Shown: in pieces, positions 1-10,526 of the stretch | Position numbering within the stretch: the first letter of the stretch is position 1 | Layout of the letters: each line of letters starts with the position of its first letter | Origin: Buddleja alternifolia | Lineage: Eukaryota; Streptophyta; Magnoliopsida; Lamiales; Scrophulariaceae | Assembly (NCBI GenBank): GCA_019426215.1 | Contig: CM033393.1 | Location: forward strand, 10,946,046-11,010,045 | DNA length: 64,000 nt | Direction: 5' to 3' | Notes under the pieces: model-generated | Databases searched by the model: none | Seen by the model: only the letters and a program-made list of their open reading frames with translations | What the model was told of the DNA's origin: nothing | Position numbers and translations under genes: made by a program

Positions 1-742
1 AGGCCCGGGCATTACCAGTCAAAAATCCAGGTACGCTGTGTCGCGCGCCTAGGCGCCCAAACACGCGCGCCTAGGCGCCCGTTTCTGATTTAAACATATT
101 TGTGGTCAAACGGTCAAAATTCTTCACAACTCCTCTCCAAAGCGATTTCCGGCGACACTCTCACCATTTCCGGCCATCTCCACCGTGTTTCACCGCCACT
201 TTCCATCAACATAACTCGCTGCACAGTGGCTCCTCTTTCACATCCAACTCGGTGCGAAAATTTTGGGGAAAAAGGTGAGTTTTGGCTTTACCCTTCTTCC
301 ATTTCCGATTTATAGCCGACGAGTAGGTGCCTTACATTATATTTTGAGGATTATTTGGGGCTTCGTCCGATTGTGGATTGATTTATTTTTTTTTGTTATT
401 GCATTTGAGGACTTTTATTGGATTTGTGGATTGTAATAAAAAATTGGGGGTTGTTGTTGTTGAATTGGATGGTCTATTGTTGCTAAATTCGTGGGTTGTT
501 ATCAATTTGTGGGTTGAAATTGAATTTGTGGGTTGTTGTTGTTGAAATTGGATGCTATATTGTTGATTAAATCTGTGGATTATTGCTTAAAAATTGAGGA
601 ATCTGTTAAATCCGTGGATTGTTGCTAGATTGTGAGTTGCTCTCTGATTTTGGTGTGTTGTTGGGCGTTGACGATTGTTGTGTTGGGTTGGTTGCATTTG
701 GGTTGATTTAAGTAGTTGAGAAGTTGACCATTGTTGTTGCAA
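1..742 (+). promoter_or_regulatory. Leader of the GYP1 post-pol ORF with a possible intron
   Basis: No coding signal. At 42-81 there are two copies of a GC-rich palindromic block around GCGCCTAGGCGCCC; the same block type recurs in the 3' LTR (about 3870-3890 and 4090-4120). At 271-280 AAAG|GTGAGT is a strong splice-donor match, followed by about 430 bp of T/G-rich, intron-like sequence up to the ATG at 743. Candidate acceptors lie at 712-723 but none is strong. I infer a separately transcribed, possibly spliced, leader for the ORF. This is not proven by the sequence. Confidence 0.4.
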
Positions 743-2049
743 ATGACGAGAACTACCAACAGACCGTCCAAGGGTAAGAAAAAAGTGGGTGAGGGTTCCT
801 CTAATGAGCCCGAGACTCCCGATAATACCCGTTTTGAAAACTCCCAAGTCCAAATTATGTGTCAGAGTTTGAGCACCCCCCGCACTCTTATTAAGGAGCA
901 CTATTTAACCACCCGGGGACAGCCCTCTGTGCACGAATTGATACAGTTCCATCACTTACAGTTTTTCTGTCAAAAGCCCGAGGCCATTCGTCTTCCTTGG
1001 GTCCTGGAATTCTTTAGCTCCGGGGTTTATGATGAGATTGAGACACGAGGATGGCTGGGGACTACCCTTTTGGTACGGGGCAAACATGTCAATTATGAGT
1101 TGAGACAGATTAGGGAGAGCATAGGCACCCCGACCCCTCAGACATGCGAGTTCACCACTCTCTACAATGCAGGGCGCCTCCGAGTTAGCCTGTCGGATAT
1201 TTTGCGGGTTATTGGCCGAGAGGGGTGGGAATGGGTACCCGGAGAAGCTCATGTCCCCCGTAGGGCTCTATTACCCGAGGCTGCTTTCTGGCTCGACTTC
1301 ATCCGATTCAATTTAATACCGAGTACCAATCGTCAGAGGCAAACAAGGAACGGGCCACCCTCATCTATGCTATTATGTCCAAGAAAGCTGTGGACTTTGC
1401 CCGGGTAATCCACAAGTCTTTGACGGACCACTTTAGGAAGTTGAAGAATGAGTTAGGGCCGTTGATTAACAAAGAATTGGCTAAGCAAAAGGGCGAAGGT
1501 CCCACTCGGAAGATTCCCATCATTCTCCCGTCACTGATCACAGCTTTATGCAAGGCAGCTAAGGTTCCCACATTTCCTATGGAGCGTACTGAGCTCCCTG
1601 GTTCTTATCTCACCGTGGTAGATGACGACTCCCAGGCTCCTCCACCAACAGCTACTTCCAAGAGGCCTCGCCCGTCTTCATCCCGGTCTACTAGTTCCCC
1701 ACAGTTTCCACCTATGGATGCCGCCACCATTAGACAATTAAAGGATGAATTGAGGGATGAGTTGCGAGATGAGATGAGGGTGGTCATGTCCGACACTTGT
1801 GCTTATTTCCGTCAGCTTCTTGTAGAGCATAATGAGTTTGTCGGTCGGGAGCCGTTTGATTATTCTGCTCCTCCACCTTACCCGCACCCCCCGCCTCAGC
1901 AGCCCGCAGATTTGCATGAGTCAGGTGCTCTCGTTCCTGTAGGAGGTGATGATGAGGCTCATAATGATGAGGGTAGCCCGTTGATTGATTTGGATGATCT
2001 CGGTGGAACGGATGAGGACTACATTGACCGTTTTGGCACCACCGATTAG
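743..2049 (+). pseudogene. Post-pol ORF of Athila-like element, 'putative plant transposon protein' domain, frameshifted
   Basis: The first ATG in frame is at 743. The frame reads to 1408 with a typical core (motif LLVRGKHVNYELRQI near 1060-1110, then CEFTTLYNAGRLRVSLSDILRVI near 1145-1210 in shorter pieces). Near 1330-1345 a one-base indel moves the reading to the frame that continues from 1375 to 2049, carrying SKKAVDFARVIHKSL, the motif LPSLITALCKAAKVP, a Pro/Ser-rich linker, an acidic charged helix repeating LRDE-type units, and an acidic C-terminus. This matches the plant family usually annotated as putative plant transposon protein (from memory PF20167), common after pol in Athila-type elements. 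Its role is unknown; the env-like position is known for the lineage, but I see no signal peptide or transmembrane segment. ORF2 of COP1 and COP3 looks related. Confidence 0.75.
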
Positions 2050-3652
2050 GCTTATTTTTTTTTATTTCCATGCATGTTTCGTTTTGTTTTTGGATATCTT
2101 TTGTTGGGTTGTTGGATATTTTATGTTTTATGTTTGGATGCTTGATGTTTTCTTTCCATGCATGTTTCTCGTTTTTGTTTGTCTCGTTTTGTTTTATTCT
2201 ATTCTATCCAATGTTTGATGCTTTGTATGGCTAGCATTTGTTTACCTATGTAGTGATCGACACAGTGATTGCCATCCTTGGACTTGATTGCCTTAAGTGG
2301 ACGCGGGTTTGCTTTTCAGCTTCCCTATGGTGACGTGTACTTTGCCCTTCTCTTTTTCGAGCATTGGGGACAATGTTCATGATAAGTGTGGGGGGGTACA
2401 CTAGATCTATTATAGTCATGTTTATTCATGTCTTACATATTTCGGTCCAAGTTTTGGGGGGGATGTTGTACCTCTACATGTGAATTGTGTGCAATTTTTA
2501 TTTTTTTGGATAAAATTTCAACCCGTCACTTGATGAATTAAGCATGGTTAACATGAATACATGGTATGCATTCTCTATCAATTTGGTTTTCAATTTGGTT
2601 TTTAATGGCTATACACGCAATTCCTTGTTTGTGAGACCCTAACTAGACTAGATTGACCTTAAGATGATTCACATATACACATAAATCGAGGGTAGAGGAG
2701 TTGAGTGGGCAACCATTTTGAAACACTTAAAGGCTTGATCCCGGAAATATCAACTTAGAATTTTCACATGTGTTATGAGTTGAGAACGTTGACTTCGTGT
2801 GCTTAATAATAATAAAAAGAGGTTGAACATTGGTATGACTGAAAAAGTCAGGCTTAATAGATACTGGGGGAGAAGAGCACCATGCCTAGAATACTGTACT
2901 ATTAAGCTAATTTGAGCTAGAGCTCAAGCCAATACAAGTGTTGAGTAAATAGGGACCTAGTTTGATTTTGTGGCCTTTGACACTCGAGCGATTAAGCCCT
3001 TAGGAGTGTCTCCACACTTGATACCCTAAAGCCAACTGGTTTAGGAGTTATTGGCCTAAAGCTCGTTACACGGGTGTCATAGAAAGCCTAAGAGGATCGA
3101 ACATTGCACATGGTCTAGCCTCTAATGTTTCGAGTTGAAAGTGCAATGAAGTGATGAATTTTTAAAGTGGCTATGAAGTTGTATTCAATTCTCGTACCAT
3201 GTGAATAATCAAAAGTTGATAAATATGGGGTTAATGCTTGAAAAGTGGTAAGAATGCCACTCGACTATAATATTTGAGATTTATTACACTACACCCTTAG
3301 GATGATCTTTTCGATGTTAAGGCGTAACATGAGCAAGTGGGTGACGTGTATATATATGTAACTTGAGCTTAAACAGGTGAATTCATACCATTGTGTGCTA
3401 TTAATCATTGTAATTTACGTTGAGTGATCGGGGTTGAAAATCTTTCGATTTTGTGGGTATATCGTCTGCAAATCCTCACGAGACTATAACTCGTCCTTTG
3501 AGGTAACTCAAAGGTTCAAAGGCTTGTTGCATTCGCTAAATGCAACCGTTTACTCCACGAAAGTGAGATAGGTAGTTTTCTCTTTGATTGATGATGTTTC
3601 TTTATCTTAAAACTCTTATTGCTCGAGGACGATCAATTGATAAGTGTGGGGG
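2050..3652 (+). other. GYP1 3' non-coding region with duplicated PPT-like tracts
   Basis: No ORF of interest. A G-rich tract GATAAGTGTGGGGGGG lies at 2381-2396, another run of seven G at about 2455-2462, and GATAAGTGTGGGGGTG at 3639-3652 directly abuts the LTR start. The last is the functional PPT by position; the first is an almost exact upstream copy about 1.26 kb away. Long 3' untranslated tails of this kind are usual for Athila/Tat elements. Confidence 0.65.
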
Positions 3653-5322
3653 TGTTGATAAGAGGCATTTTTACGTGTTTTTAAGCCCCTTTGCGTTTAT
3701 GTCTTAGGTTCATTTATCGCTTGATTCTTGCCACATGTGCGTTTAATTCGTGCATTAAGTGATTTCAGGTCTTAAATGGATACAATCAAAGAACGGAATG
3801 AAAAATGACGTATAAAACAAGTTTAGGCCAAATTGCTACGCACCCCTATACCTAGGTGCCATCTTGTCCACGCCCGGGCGCCGTATCTACACCACTTTCC
3901 ACGTTCGAGCGCTATTTCCTTATGTTTAGAGGCCGAATTGGATGAAGTTCCCTTCTACAATGTTGTAGAACTATGTGTTAGCTTCAAATGACGACTTGAA
4001 TCATCCAAATCGGAGTTTTGTGGAGAAAGTTATGAATGAAATACGATTGCAGCGCAGGACACATTGCATTTAATTTCAGCATTCTGAATCCCGCGCCCAA
4101 GCGCCGTCATATCACGCCTAGGCGTGTCCACACCCGAATTTTGATTCTTTTCAGCCAAAAGATCATCATTTGATGGGGGAATGGAACATTTAAAGCCAAG
4201 AGGTCATCACATGTATGGGAGGGATGTCATAAGTATGTTTCTTAGTAGATCTACTTTATGGAATTTTATACTACTCACTTTAAGAGTAGTGGAGGACACA
4301 CTAGGGGAGACACACACTAGGAGCTGAGATTTTGTGGTCTTCTTAAGGCATTGTTGAGCACACTTGACCGAATCACATCTTGGAGGAGGGGAGAGAGAGA
4401 GGCATTTTGGCCATCACTTTTCACTCATCATCATTCATCACCATTCTTCATCAATTGTGGAGGGGAACAAAGAGAAAGGAGAGAAGGATTGAAGTTGAAA
4501 AGCAAGGATCCATCATCAATCAATTGGGGGAGTTTTAATTATTTGCATTTACATGTTTATTTCCATGAGTATGTATATGTTTGTATTAGATTTTCTTAAG
4601 GCCTTGATGAGAGGCTAATATTGTAGAACTAAGGCCATGTGAAAGCCAATTTATGAATCAATATATGTGAAGTGAATTTTCGTATTAATTCTCATATTGC
4701 TTTGTGTGTTGATTTTGAGCTTTTATTACAATCATGTGCTTGATCACCATATGCTTGCTATCTTGCCTAATCTAGTCATTCGAGAGAAGATAGGTTAGGG
4801 TTCAAATGAATCAACACATCATCCGAAACTAATGTGAAATTGCTCCTAGAAATAGGTAAAGATTTCCGGGTGCGGTTAGCCGGATTTATCCGGGGAAACT
4901 CTAGAATGTTAATGCGTGGTTATTGATTAGATTCTCGGATAGACATATTTAGAGAACCATCAATTAATCATAGGATTATTATGTGCCGAGACATCGGGTA
5001 ATAATTATCTAAGGAATTTCCACCAAAGCAATAGGAGTCTAATAATTCGAAGAGTAGCTCATCTATATTGACGAGTAGATTCGGTTGTAGCAGGTGCCTT
5101 AGTCATTTTATCATACGTGAGATTTAATCTATAGTTCGTTTCTTTTTGGTTCGTCACTTGCTTACTCATTTTATAGCAATCTACTTTTGTCCATTTTCAT
5201 TAATCATAAACTAAAATTCAAGTTTCCGTGGTTCGAAAACCCGGACTTTTTGTCCACTTATTACTACATACGTCTAGTGCACTTGCTATCATAGCACGTT
5301 AGCTTTTAGCGTGTCAATAGCA
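3653..5322 (+). repeat. GYP1 3' LTR
   Basis: Starts TGTTGATAAGAGGCATTTTT right after the PPT. It contains GC-rich blocks (CGCCCGGGCGCCG near 3875 and ACGCCTAGGCGTG near 4115) and the CTAGTGCACTTGC motif near 5275 that is common close to the end of such LTRs. The right end is taken as TAGCA at 5318-5322, giving TG...CA ends and about 1670 bp. A different CA a few bases to the left is also possible. A short ORF at 4351-4599 is inside the LTR and is not considered a gene. Confidence 0.65.
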
Positions 5323-5532
5323 ATACTCATTCTTTTGTAGTTCAAGAGTTAGACAGCAAAAGTACAAAGTTAGCTTTGAATAAGTTAGATAAAAGTTAGT
5401 TAAGGTTAAATAAAGCCTCAACGATTTGTTTTAGCTGGAAATGCACATATTTATATATAACGGAGAGTAAATGCATTTACAACTAAAATAAAATTACAAG
5501 AGACAAAAAAAAAAAAGTTTTGGATGGTCTAT
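5323..5532 (-). other. COP1 3' UTR after ORF2, truncated
   Basis: On the minus strand, after the ORF2 stop, this AT-rich stretch contains CTAACTAACTT-like and CTAACTCTTGAAC-like words that match the 3' UTR of COP3 (49680-49780). It ends where the GYP1 LTR begins, about 50-60 bp before the expected PPT and 3' LTR. Confidence 0.6.
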
Positions 5533-8500
5533 TTAACGCCTTCGGTGCTTCGCTAAATTATATCTTCTAGATATTTCAGCGTAGATGGATTTAGTTACAT
5601 TGTCGTCGAGAGTTATCATCGCAGCATGATCTTTATTCGAGACTTTCTTCAAGACTTTCTTCTTTTCTTTTCCAGCTTTATTACTAAAGGTAATCCGTTG
5701 CTTGTCCCATTCGGTTGGATGAATACCAATGTAGCTTAGACAAATTCTGAACGTCTGATTGAACGATGGCATCTGCTTCTCTTTTGCAATTTCTTATGGA
5801 TCTATTGGCTCTGGAAGAGAAGCACATTCCAGTGGTACCCCAAACTGTTCTAAATACGCATGAGAAGGCACTAGTAGATCAGCCCTTGCTTTATTGGAGG
5901 AAATCTTGTTAAGTTGCTAGGCGCTCCAGAGGCAGCAACCCAAGATGGGTATTGGGACTCAATGTTAAGCGGATGAGGAGGAGAAGGAAGAATCTCATTC
6001 GGAGTCAGAGGAATACTTTGACTTTGCGCAGGCTGAAGTTCTTGATGCTTTGATGATGAAGTTGTAGCCTTGAACTTGGCGCTTTCCTCTTTTAAACTTA
6101 TTGCCATCATCAGTCTTCAAAAGTGTTCAGAAGAAATTCCAACCTGATGGGCAATCTGAGATTTCGACACTGCAAGATCATCATAGCGCTTATTGAAGTG
6201 CTCTTTCATTTCAAGCATAGCTGCACGGTTAGCATCTGCAATTTCTGTGAACGCTTTAAGGCTTTCGTTAATCACATCTTGAGCAGCTCCGTGCATATAG
6301 ACATTATGAGTGTCCTGATTTTGTGATTCAAACTTGTCAAGATCTTCCTGAACCCAATGGAGAGCACTAGCGCTATTGTCGGCATGGTCGCACACTTCCT
6401 CTAATGCTTCTCTGAAAATAAGAGTAAAGCCCTGACCAGAATCACTTGAGATAACCGTTTGAGTAATCGGTTTGAGTTTAATTGAAGTGGTCTTTAAGGA
6501 TTTAAGCAATGGAAGATTTACTGTGTTGAACGCTTTGCCTTGCGCTTTATCGAACACTTTAGAAAACTCACCAACCTCAGCAATACTAGCGTCAAGCTTG
6601 ATCATTGATGGAGACGCTTTGTTTGCTTCAATCGCACGCTCAGTATCAGCGTCTGGAATAGGAACAACCTCAGGAAAAGATTTAGCAATAGCATCCACTG
6701 CAGGTGCTTTAGGTTCTGTTTCCATTGGGACGCTTTGAGTCTCGGAGTCTACTTGAGTAGTATAAGCAACAAGTTCAACTAATGGAACATCTTCTATTAC
6801 ACGAATTTTCGTAGGCGCTGGCATACGTATATGTAGCACTATCGAGAATCTCCTTGAGACGACGCTCTGACATGCAAGTGCTAGAGATGAAAGTGCGAAG
6901 GGGACTGTCCATGGCTCTAACCCACATAGGACCCAAAATCCCCAACACATGATCTGGAAATAGCCTTAAATTCGCCCGAGGAATAAAGAAGAATTCATCT
7001 GGGCAATAAATGAGAGAGAAGGCTATAATTTAGTTGATCGAGAGACGAGGAGGATCACTTCCTTTAAACTTAGAGTATGTAGTACTCTTTAAGATAGGGA
7101 TAAACAGCTTGAACGATGCCTTGATTTCTTTCTATCAAGTATAGGACAAAGGCGTAGTAATCGTCCACTTCTTTTATGATGGAGGGGTGTAAAGGATACC
7201 ATTTATTTTTCACATATTAGCAGTGAAGATACTATCAAAATGCTTGACTGGAGTTATAATCTTAATCATCAGCCTCATATTTTCATCATGGTGACTGGGA
7301 GAAATGGTCAAATCAGACACTGAGCAGGTGCCACTAGTAGATGCTCTGCCGCAGAAGGTGAGAGGAGTATCTGCAAACCTTTGTAACGCTTCTCGCTGAA
7401 AGGTCTCAGTTGGTTGTCTGACGCTTGGCCAGTTAGCAATTGGTCCTACTCGCATTGTACACTTCTGAAGGTAATACTTAGTAAACTGGTGCTTCTTGTC
7501 ATACATGCCTATGCCGAATAAATGCAAAGCGTTATCCAATTCCTGAAATGAATATTTGTTGCCCACATAAGCCTCTAACTAATTCACCTCATTCATGCAG
7601 AATTCAGCCCCAGCGTTGCATATGGCTTTAATGCCCTCATGATGAATGTCTCTGATCCCCTCGAACTGATATCTATCCATTTGATAGCTAGCCTTTCAGA
7701 TACTATTGAAGAAGTCATCAGCTTCCTCTTGAACGCAGTCTTTGATGGGTGCTGCATGTTCACCAATGTAGATGTTCTTGTTCTTCCACAAACGGAGGGG
7801 ATTCTTGGAATATTGATTTTCATCACTATGCACCACTTCTAGAAAGTGCGAGTAACCCTCTATGTTTATATTTCCTTTGAAAGATTGAGGAACCCAACTA
7901 GTAGGCGCTCATAGACTCGAATCTTGTAATTCCTTGGAGCAAAACCATGTGGCTTGTTCTGCGTGATATCCATGTAATATGTCAGCTCCACATTAGCAAT
8001 GAAAGTCCTTTTTGCTTTTATCTTCTCATATATGGCAATTGAAGCAGGGACTTGAGTGATTTCCTCGGCAATTGCCATATAATACGCATGCTCGACATCG
8101 ATTAACTCTGAGTTGTATATGATCTGACAAAGCAAGTTTTCACATTCTACCATTCTGGCCATTTCATTCTCCTCTATAATGTATTTATCTTCATTGTAGC
8201 CTGCGGGAATGAAATCTTCTTTTGCAACTGGTGGCATATAATTGATTGAGTGATCAATCTTCTTGATAGGATCCAGTTTGAAGAAGTGCATGTGTTGTGG
8301 TGGTTGGACTCTTTGTGAAATAGGTCTATTAGCATCCACAATGACACTCTGGCTTTCAGAGAGCACCTCTGCTACAAACATCTTTGGCAATAACCACCAC
8401 ATCCACTAAGTCAACATCCAGATGGACATCAACTGGTGCTTCAACAACATCTGTAATTAAAGTTGCAGCTCAAAGATATATCCTCTATAAGAACAGGATC

Positions 8501-9739
8501 TTCTACAGATGTAGGAAAAGAAATGCCATGGAAAGAAATAAACTTACCCTGAGAACTTGTCTCAACAGCATCTGTTACTTGACGCTGAACACTTGATTCA
8601 ATCGTCTCAAAATTATTTGGTACAGGAACTGATGGATGCTTATTGGAGCCTCGAGGTTTCTTGAATATTCTCTTGACATTTACCCCCTCGATAGGCTTTG
8701 ACGCTTTGACAGGAATGTCTGCAACAGTTTCCTCTTCATCAAAATTGATGTACTTTATGGTGGAGACCAATTTCCTTCTCTTGATAAGTGGAATGCTATT
8801 TTTCATATCTTCATTAGTTTTCTCTTCATCATTCTGAGGAGGAGATGGAACTTTAAGAGCCTTAGGCTTTCTGGGAGCCCTCTACTTTGTTTCAACCAGA
8901 CACTTCATGGCTATTTCTTCGCCTGGATGCTCAACCTCTTCATCTAAATCTTCCTGAACTCTTTGTTGATGCTCAGAAAGTGGCTTCGCTGCTCCATCGA
9001 CTTTAGGTGGGTTAGGGAGATTATTCAATATCTTCTTACACCGAAACTTAGCCTTGGCCAAAGGTTGGCCATCTGAGTTAACACATTCTGCTCTGAACAA
9101 CATATCACTCAGAACAACACCATAGGTCTTGTTCACTGTTTCCAAACAGTCCCTAAATCTTCCAAATACATACTCACTCCATTTTACCTTTATATCCATG
9201 ACAATAGCTATCATCATCAAAAACTGCAGAGGAGTAACCTTGTTGAATGTCCCAACTCTGCATTCAAAAAATTTGTTGCAGAAATCTGCGAACAGATGAT
9301 ACTTGGGCAGAAGATCTTCCTTATTGAAGTTTGGCTTAAACTCCATAGTCTCATCATTACAAATCCCAGCTCAAACTAAGTAAATTTGACTTGCATAAAT
9401 TGATTCCAAAGTTTCACCCTCGTTAGGTACCTTGAAGTTCTGAGCAATAGAATCAGCAGGCAACACAAAAGATTTGCTATTTTTCCCAAAATTGAAAGTG
9501 CAAGAGATAGAATTCCTGTCTGAAGATAATTCAGAATTCTTCTGGAAAGCAGCAACTTCATCTGAGAAATAGTACGAATACCTTGTGACGAAGGTTTTTA
9601 GCCCATAGTTGCTCACAGAATCTAGCTTATCCCTTATTAGGATCTCATCTTGTTCGTACAGATACTTCCAGTCCACAACAAGGCCTTTATTGACCGTGAT
9701 GGTGTCTTCAACAATGTTTACAGATTTCTTTGGTGCCAT
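5533..9739 (-). pseudogene. COP1 ORF2: post-pol ORF of unknown function, intron-containing, degraded
   Basis: ATG at 9739 (MAPKKS). The first exon (9739-8548) is one open frame apart from two in-frame stops (about 9370 and 8883). It carries VDWKYLY, NSISCTFNF, VPNEGE, LMMIAIVMDIKVKWSEYVF and a Lys/Pro/acidic linker. A GT-AG intron follows (8547-8451). The second part resumes with VDVHLDVDLVDVVVIAKDV, is frameshifted, then shows FIPAGYNEDKY near 8210, a middle region RVGPIANWPSVRQ near 7440, a predicted coiled-coil region (6117-6830), and a C-terminal domain with YIGIHPTEWD and a basic RRR end (5533-5772). It aligns along its length with COP3 ORF2 (45256-49571). There is no recognised enzymatic motif, signal peptide or membrane span. 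The N-terminal region resembles the GYP1 ORF. Function unknown. Confidence 0.75.
8451..8547 (-). other. Predicted 97-bp spliceosomal intron in COP1 ORF2
   Basis: On the minus strand the donor is TCTCAGG|GTAAGTTTATTTC and the acceptor TTTAATTACAG|ATGTTG. The intron has T-rich stretches. Exon junction is phase 1: the last exon base G joins AT to give an Asp codon, after which the reading continues as VVEAPVDVHLDVDL. COP3 has an intron with the same phase at the homologous point (46742-46820). Confidence 0.7.
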
Positions 9740-10526
9740 TTTTGAGTGTTTGAAATAGCTGAGATTGAAAACAAATTTTGCTTTGAGAGAGAAAGAGAGA
9801 GTTCTTGCAGAGAGTTTGTGTGTAAAATTGAAAATATTTTTTTTGCAAATTTTTCCTTTTAAATGAAACATAAAAATTTTTAGTTTCTCTCGTCAATACG
9901 ATTTTGCCACGTGTAAAGTTGATGAATCTCAACCGTTTTTAGCTTTAACTGCGGATGTGAAATTCTGAAAAATAGGCAAAGTTACATTTGGTAACTTCCA
10001 TGTATAAAATTTTTCACGTCCGGAGTTATTTGGAAAAATGTTTAGCATTTTTAGAGTGTAACGCACCCACTCATACTACATCGACACATATGCAAACACG
10101 TACTGACTATGAACTATTATTTTGAAAAGTTATAATTACACGCCAGTTTGATGTGATTGGAGCGCGTGAATATAAATCAAAATAAATCTGACTCTATCCA
10201 ACACGTCACTATAGATTTAAAAACAATGCATGACTTTATAAGTATATTTACTAAGTGTTGAAGAGAATTGGTTCAACGCTTAATAGGTTTGTCAAATATA
10301 GTTTATGTTGACGCTTTAAATCATTTAATTTTGAGCTTTCAACTTTTCATGCACAAATAGTGAGCGTTAATGATCTATGCAATGGAAAACGTTTTTGATC
10401 ATTGACGCTTACTTGGCTTGTGAAAGTACAATTTTATGGTTCCCCCTAAATTTCAAAAATCTTTTAGACATAAATAAAGTGGATTCCTCCTAAATTATAT
10501 GCCTAATAAAGTATGATGCTGAATGA
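9740..10526 (-). other. Spacer between pol and ORF2 of COP1
   Basis: AT-rich, no supported ORF. On the minus strand it separates the pol stop at 10527 from the ORF2 ATG. The part just upstream of the ATG contains a GAGAGAGAAAGAGAGAG tract (9785-9801) and T/A-rich stretches, consistent with an mRNA leader. COP3 has a spacer of the same size (44460-45255). Confidence 0.5.

Larger units (their letters stand above)
1..5322 (+). mobile_element. GYP1: 3' part of an Athila-like Ty3/gypsy LTR retrotransposon
   Basis: The window opens inside this element. Seen: a leader, a post-pol ORF (743-2049), about 1.6 kb of non-coding DNA with repeated G-rich tracts, a PPT and a 3' LTR starting TGTTGATAAG. Known: this order (post-pol ORF, long non-coding tail, G-rich PPT, LTR of about 1.6 kb) is typical of Athila/Tat gypsy elements. 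The gag-pol part and 5' LTR must lie to the left. Downstream it abuts the 3' UTR of COP1 (5323 onward) without a COP1 LTR, so I infer that GYP1 inserted into COP1. The predicted TSD at the right is ATACT (5323-5327). The right boundary is uncertain by some tens of bases because no second LTR is visible. Confidence 0.75.

Noticed and set aside
4351..4599. 82-codon frame
   Set aside because: It is within the GYP1 3' LTR and has low-complexity Arg/Glu/His content.
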